This document shows, piece after piece, positions 60,920 to 64,000 of a DNA stretch of 64,000 nt. The position numbers were made by a program, and so were the translations under genes. Source of the stretch: Zhenpiania hominis (lineage in GTDB: Bacteria > Bacillota > Clostridia > Peptostreptococcales > Anaerovoracaceae). How positions within the stretch are numbered: the stretch's first letter is position 1; each line of letters opens with the position of its first letter. Under the pieces are notes generated by a model. It worked only from the letters and a program-made list of their open reading frames with translations. It ran no database searches and had not been told where the DNA came from. The stretch spans positions 434,001 to 498,000 of the forward strand of contig NZ_JACRYT010000001.1 in the NCBI RefSeq assembly GCF_014333425.1. Direction: 5' to 3'.

Positions 60920-62194
60920 TCAAATCAGCCAAGCCGGTACATACCAGTTTTTACTATCTACAGGCAATAAATCGTTTGCCATGCAAACCACACTTCCTGT
61001 TCCAATCTCAACTTTCAGGGATTCTAATCCGCGGAAGTTTTCTTCATGGGTTATGGGGTCCAAAACCTTGAAATTCTTAATGGCCGTCTTTCCCGGCGAT
61101 GCCGATTTTGTAATCTCGATCGGAGACAGTACACCGTTTTGGTAAATCAGCAGATCGATTTCTTTCTTATCTTTATCCCTATAATAGAAAACAGGAGGCT
61201 CTTTTCCGGCGTTCAGATAACTCTTATAGATTTCGGAGAATACATAACTCTCAAAGAATGCGCCGGACATTGCGCCTTTTTCCAGAGCTTCGGGGGTTCC
61301 CCACTTCAGCAGATATGCAGCCAGGCCAGTATCCAGAAAATGAAGCAGCGGCATTTTTACAGCACGTTTGAGCGCATTGTTGTGATATGGTTGTACAAGA
61401 GCAATAATATGGGATGATACAAGAATTGAGAGCCATTTTTTTGCTGTTGGAGCAGAAATGCCGGTTGCGCCTGCTAGTTCCTCATAGACAACCGGTGTTG
61501 ATGTATGAGCAGCAACCACCGTCATAAAATTGTAAAACTGCATTTGATCTGCAACCTGTGCAAGATCCCGGATATCACGCTGCAGGTAGGTATCTACATA
61601 TGAGCGGTAATAAGTTTCCAGATCCATATTCTTATCTGCGTAAAGCTCAGGCATGGAGCCTTTAAAGATTCTGTTATAGATTTCATTTAAGTCTTTTCTG
61701 CTTCTTACAGATAAACGGCCCATGAGATGTGTAGCATCCGTCTGAAAAGGCTCACTTGGCTCTTGGTATATCTCGGCATCGGATAGTCCAAGCAGATTCA
61801 CAATCCCGACCCGGCCCGCCAGACTTTCACTTACATTCTTCATAAGGCGGAAAACCTGTGAGCCTGTAATCCAGAAATCCCCTTTCTTTTTAGATTGGTC
61901 TACACTCATTTTTATATATGGTAACAGTTCTGTTGCATACTGTATTTCATCAATCAGAACCGGTGGTGAATATCTTTGTAAAAACAACGCCGGATCTCGT
62001 TTTGCTAAAAATCTTACGTCGGGATCATCTAAAGTGACATACTTTCGTTCTACTCCCTCATTTTTCTGTTCCTCTGCTAGTTTTTGCAGCAATGTCGTTT
62101 TTCCGACCTGTCTGGGACCGGTTAACAACAGCACCGGGAACATTTTGGAAACCCGTGCAATCGTTTCTTCTGAGGCTCTTTTTATATATGCCAT
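60920..62194 (-). CDS. AAA ATPase with DUF4143
   Basis: This 424-aa protein has an N-terminal AAA_14 ATPase (GPRQVGKTTLL Walker A; LIDEIQYA Walker B; WITGSQVF sensor) and a C-terminal DUF4143 region with a nuclease-like tail (FYYRDKDKKEIDLLI). Such proteins are common in Clostridia and their function is unknown. The start has a GAAAGGAG site. Confidence 0.9.
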   Translation of the reverse strand: MAYIKRASEETIARVSKMFPVLLLTGPRQVGKTTLLQKLAEEQKNEGVERKYVTLDDPDVRFLAKRDPALFLQRYSPPVLIDEIQYATELLPYIKMSVDQSKKKGDFWITGSQVFRLMKNVSESLAGRVGIVNLLGLSDAEIYQEPSEPFQTDATHLMGRLSVRSRKDLNEIYNRIFKGSMPELYADKNMDLETYYRSYVDTYLQRDIRDLAQVADQMQFYNFMTVVAAHTSTPVVYEELAGATGISAPTAKKWLSILVSSHIIALVQPYHNNALKRAVKMPLLHFLDTGLAAYLLKWGTPEALEKGAMSGAFFESYVFSEIYKSYLNAGKEPPVFYYRDKDKKEIDLLIYQNGVLSPIEITKSASPGKTAIKNFKVLDPITHEENFRGLESLKVEIGTGSVVCMANDLLPVDSKNWYVPAWLI

Positions 62195-62352
62195 GACAGA
62201 CTCCTTTCGATTATATTATACTCAGATATTTTAAAAATATTCGTCTAAACTAAAATGCAATTTTATTATAACCAAACATATAATACCGATCAAGACAAAA
62301 TCCGTCCAAACAAAAACATCATTTTAGTTTGGACGGACTATTTACAAACGAA

Positions 62353-62661
62353 CTATTTCTGCAATCCTTTTGCCAGGGCGATGAGATGATCCAGCTGTTC
62401 GCTGTCCAGCTTTTTCGCGATGTTGTATAGCTCAGTTGCCTTGGTGGGATTGCTTGTTTCTACATCAAAAAAATCTTTCGGGGTGATGTCGAGATATTCG
62501 CAAATATAAAAAATTCCTGAAAGGGAGGGCATGGATTTTCCGCTTTCAATGTTGTTGATATACCCGGGGTTCTGTCCCATTGATAAGCTCATGTCGCGGG
62601 CCGATACGCCCTTTTCTTCTCGGAGCTGCGCCAGACGCAGAGAGAAATCTTTTTCTGTCAT
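62353..62661 (-). CDS. Xre-family regulator (copy 2)
   Basis: This 102-aa protein differs from copy 1 (34643-34951) at only a handful of residues (for example LEITPKDFFDIETND versus LDITPKDFFDVETSN). It has an N-terminal HTH and a C-terminal helical tail. It is divergent from an ABC transporter operon, which it likely controls. Confidence 0.87.
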   Translation of the reverse strand: MTEKDFSLRLAQLREEKGVSARDMSLSMGQNPGYINNIESGKSMPSLSGIFYICEYLDITPKDFFDVETSNPTKATELYNIAKKLDSEQLDHLIALAKGLQK

Positions 62662-62713
62662 ATCCATTCTCACCATCCTTTTGTCTTATTGTAACCCATA
62701 CCATGTCTTAAAA

Positions 62714-62767
62714 TATTTGTTTACAGACGTTAACCAGGTTGTGATAAAGGTTAATAGATGATATAAT
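62714..62767 (+). promoter_or_regulatory. Promoter/operator module (copy 2)
   Basis: TTGTGA (62739-62744), 17-bp spacer, TATAAT (62762-62767), with TATTTGTTTACAGACGTTA upstream (62714-62732), matching copy 1 at 35004-35057. It drives the ABC transporter genes. Confidence 0.7.
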
Positions 62768-62893
62768 TGACAACGATAATGGTTTAAAAATGATATACAT
62801 TTTTTACGGATCATTTGTGTAAAAAACACTTTTCATCTTTATTGTTATCATGTAATATCAACGTAGAACGAAAAAAGAGATAAGGAGATGGTT

Positions 62894-63604
62894 ATGGAAT
62901 TTGTGATCGAGCATTTGTCCAAAAGCTTTGAAAAAAAGGAAGTCCTGAAAGATATCAGTTTTACCTTTGAGGAAGGGAAGATCTACGGGCTTCTCGGCAG
63001 AAACGGAGCAGGGAAGACCACGTTGTTCAATTGCCTGAATCGGGATCTTAAGATGGATAACGGCAGCTTCTGCATAGTGGACGATAGTGGCGGCAGGCGC
63101 GAAGTGGCTGCGGAGGACATCGGATATGTACTGTCCACTCCGACGGTTCCCGAGTTTCTCACCGGCCGTGAATTTTTAAAGTTTTTCATAGATATCAATG
63201 AAAAAACGATCGCGGCCCAGAAAGGTATTGATGAATACTTTGATTACGTGAGCATTGAACCGGAAGACAGGGACAAGCTGCTTAAGGACTATTCTCACGG
63301 TATGAAAAATAAAATGCAGATGCTAATCAATATCATCGCGCAGCCGAATATCCTGCTCCTTGATGAGCCTCTGACCTCCCTCGACGTCGTTGTGGCGGAA
63401 GAAATGAAGCAGCTTTTGCGTTCTCTGAAACAAAAGCGTATTACGATATTTTCCACCCATATCATGGATCTGGCCCTCGATCTGTGTGATGAGATCGTTC
63501 TGCTGAATCATGGGGTACTGGAAGTTGTGGAGAAAACGGATCTGGACAGAAAAGAATTCAAGGATAAGATCCTTGAGTCGTTAAGGGAGGAGGACCATGA
63601 ATAG
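62894..63604 (+). CDS. ABC transporter ATPase
   Basis: This 236-aa ATPase has Walker A GRNGAGKTTL and Walker B ILLLDEPLTSLD; the signature reads YSHGMKNK in place of LSGGQ, as in several ABC-2 type exporters. ATG 62894 is 6 nt after AAGGAG. Its end overlaps the permease start by 8 bp. Confidence 0.88.
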   Translation: MEFVIEHLSKSFEKKEVLKDISFTFEEGKIYGLLGRNGAGKTTLFNCLNRDLKMDNGSFCIVDDSGGRREVAAEDIGYVLSTPTVPEFLTGREFLKFFIDINEKTIAAQKGIDEYFDYVSIEPEDRDKLLKDYSHGMKNKMQMLINIIAQPNILLLDEPLTSLDVVVAEEMKQLLRSLKQKRITIFSTHIMDLALDLCDEIVLLNHGVLEVVEKTDLDRKEFKDKILESLREEDHE

Positions 63605-64000
63605 AACTTTGAGAATCTCCTTTTCCCTGAAAAATACATACCGGGTAAACGGAATCCTGTTTTCATTAAAGCAGATCCCTATTTTAAGAAATCTGTTGCC
63701 GACTGCGCTTTACAAAGTAAGAGGACTGAAAATATTTGCCAACATACTGTCTGTGTTGTGGGAGATCGTTTCTGCGTTTATCGGGAAATTTCTTTATCTT
63801 ATAATCATGATTTTCGGCGCGGGGATGCTGTATAAGGATTTGCCTGCTGATCAGGTGATCCTTCATATTCTGCTGCCTCTTACGGTGATCGGATGCTTTG
63901 CGAATACAAAGCTTTTCAATCCCACGAAGGATAAGTACTACGCGATATTCCTTATGAAAATGGATGCCAGAGAATATACGCTGGTCAATTATCTGTATGC
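63597..64000 (+). CDS. ABC transporter permease (3' end outside window)
   Basis: The open frame starts at ATG 63597 behind GGGAGGAGG, overlaps the ATPase gene and runs off the window. The 134 visible codons (MNRTLRISFSLKNTYRVN...) include a hydrophobic helix (FLYLIIMIFGAGMLY) and a second one (VILHILLPLTVIGCF). It is the membrane partner of the preceding ATPase. Confidence 0.8.
   Translation, partial: MNRTLRISFSLKNTYRVNGILFSLKQIPILRNLLPTALYKVRGLKIFANILSVLWEIVSAFIGKFLYLIIMIFGAGMLYKDLPADQVILHILLPLTVIGCFANTKLFNPTKDKYYAIFLMKMDAREYTLVNYLY

Noticed and set aside
1..64000. CRISPR array, rRNA or tRNA genes
   Set aside because: No regularly spaced direct repeats with spacers were seen and no cas-like genes; no rRNA segment or complete tRNA cloverleaf was noticed, apart from the tRNA-like part of tmRNA.

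Overview
The window looks like a piece of a chromosome from an anaerobic, low-to-mid GC Firmicute of class Clostridia, Lachnospiraceae-like. The signs are strong Shine-Dalgarno sites throughout, a class II aldolase, tandem type I signal peptidases, VaFE/SpaA surface proteins, TnpV-type proteins and MobA/MobL relaxases. I cannot name a species from sequence alone. About 50 kb of the 64 kb is mobile DNA.

Layout: (1) 1-7.5 kb is core chromosome: nicotinate phosphoribosyltransferase (5' end off the window), class II fructose-bisphosphate aldolase, three small hypotheticals, an RluA-type pseudouridine synthase, three consecutive signal peptidase I paralogs (the first without the catalytic Ser/Lys pair), smpB, a small coiled-coil protein and ssrA (tmRNA). 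(2) 7.50-48.12 kb is a ~40.6 kb integrated element sitting in the 3' end of ssrA. A 13-bp direct repeat bounds it, and a tyrosine integrase with an excisionase-like gene lies at the right end. Its left half carries ParA/ParB, a VaFE/SpaA surface protein, a DnaD-like protein, a 2349-aa methylase-helicase fusion, a DUF3848-YdbC protein, a TOPRIM/DUF3991 protein, DUF3846 and a lysozyme-M23 wall hydrolase. I find no relaxase, coupling protein or VirB4 ATPase in it. From 25 kb on it carries cargo: an ECF-type importer with an AraC regulator, an IrtAB/YbtPQ-like ABC pair and a DtxR-type regulator; then a long run of small stand-alone genes (WYL and Xre regulators, GNATs, flavin reductase, SnoaL-like, SRPBCC, VOC, GyrI-like, CAT-like and zinc-ribbon proteins); then a LexA-like repressor, a sigma-like protein, an AbrB-PIN toxin-antitoxin pair and a MazF toxin.

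(3) 48.1-49.7 kb holds a displaced ssrA terminator and a Fic protein gene. (4) 49.69-60.71 kb is a second, ~11 kb mobilizable element bounded by a 20/22-bp direct repeat: TnpV, an ABC ATPase/permease pair split by foreign DNA (nuclease-like fragment, DUF134 pseudogene, an 802-aa surface protein, IS3 remnants), a MobA/MobL relaxase with a candidate oriT, an excisionase, a cI-like regulator and an integrase broken by an internal deletion. (5) 60.7-64 kb is chromosome again: an AAA/DUF4143 ATPase, a second copy of an Xre regulator with the same divergent promoter seen inside the first element, and an ABC transporter that runs off the window.

The observations I rate highest are: a TnpV gene with its own ribosome-binding site nested out of frame inside the giant helicase gene; a signal peptidase paralog missing both catalytic residues; the promoter/regulator module duplicated between element and chromosome; the cassette-like array of small genes with recurring intergenic motifs; and the decay history of the second element (integrase deletion, split ABC operon).
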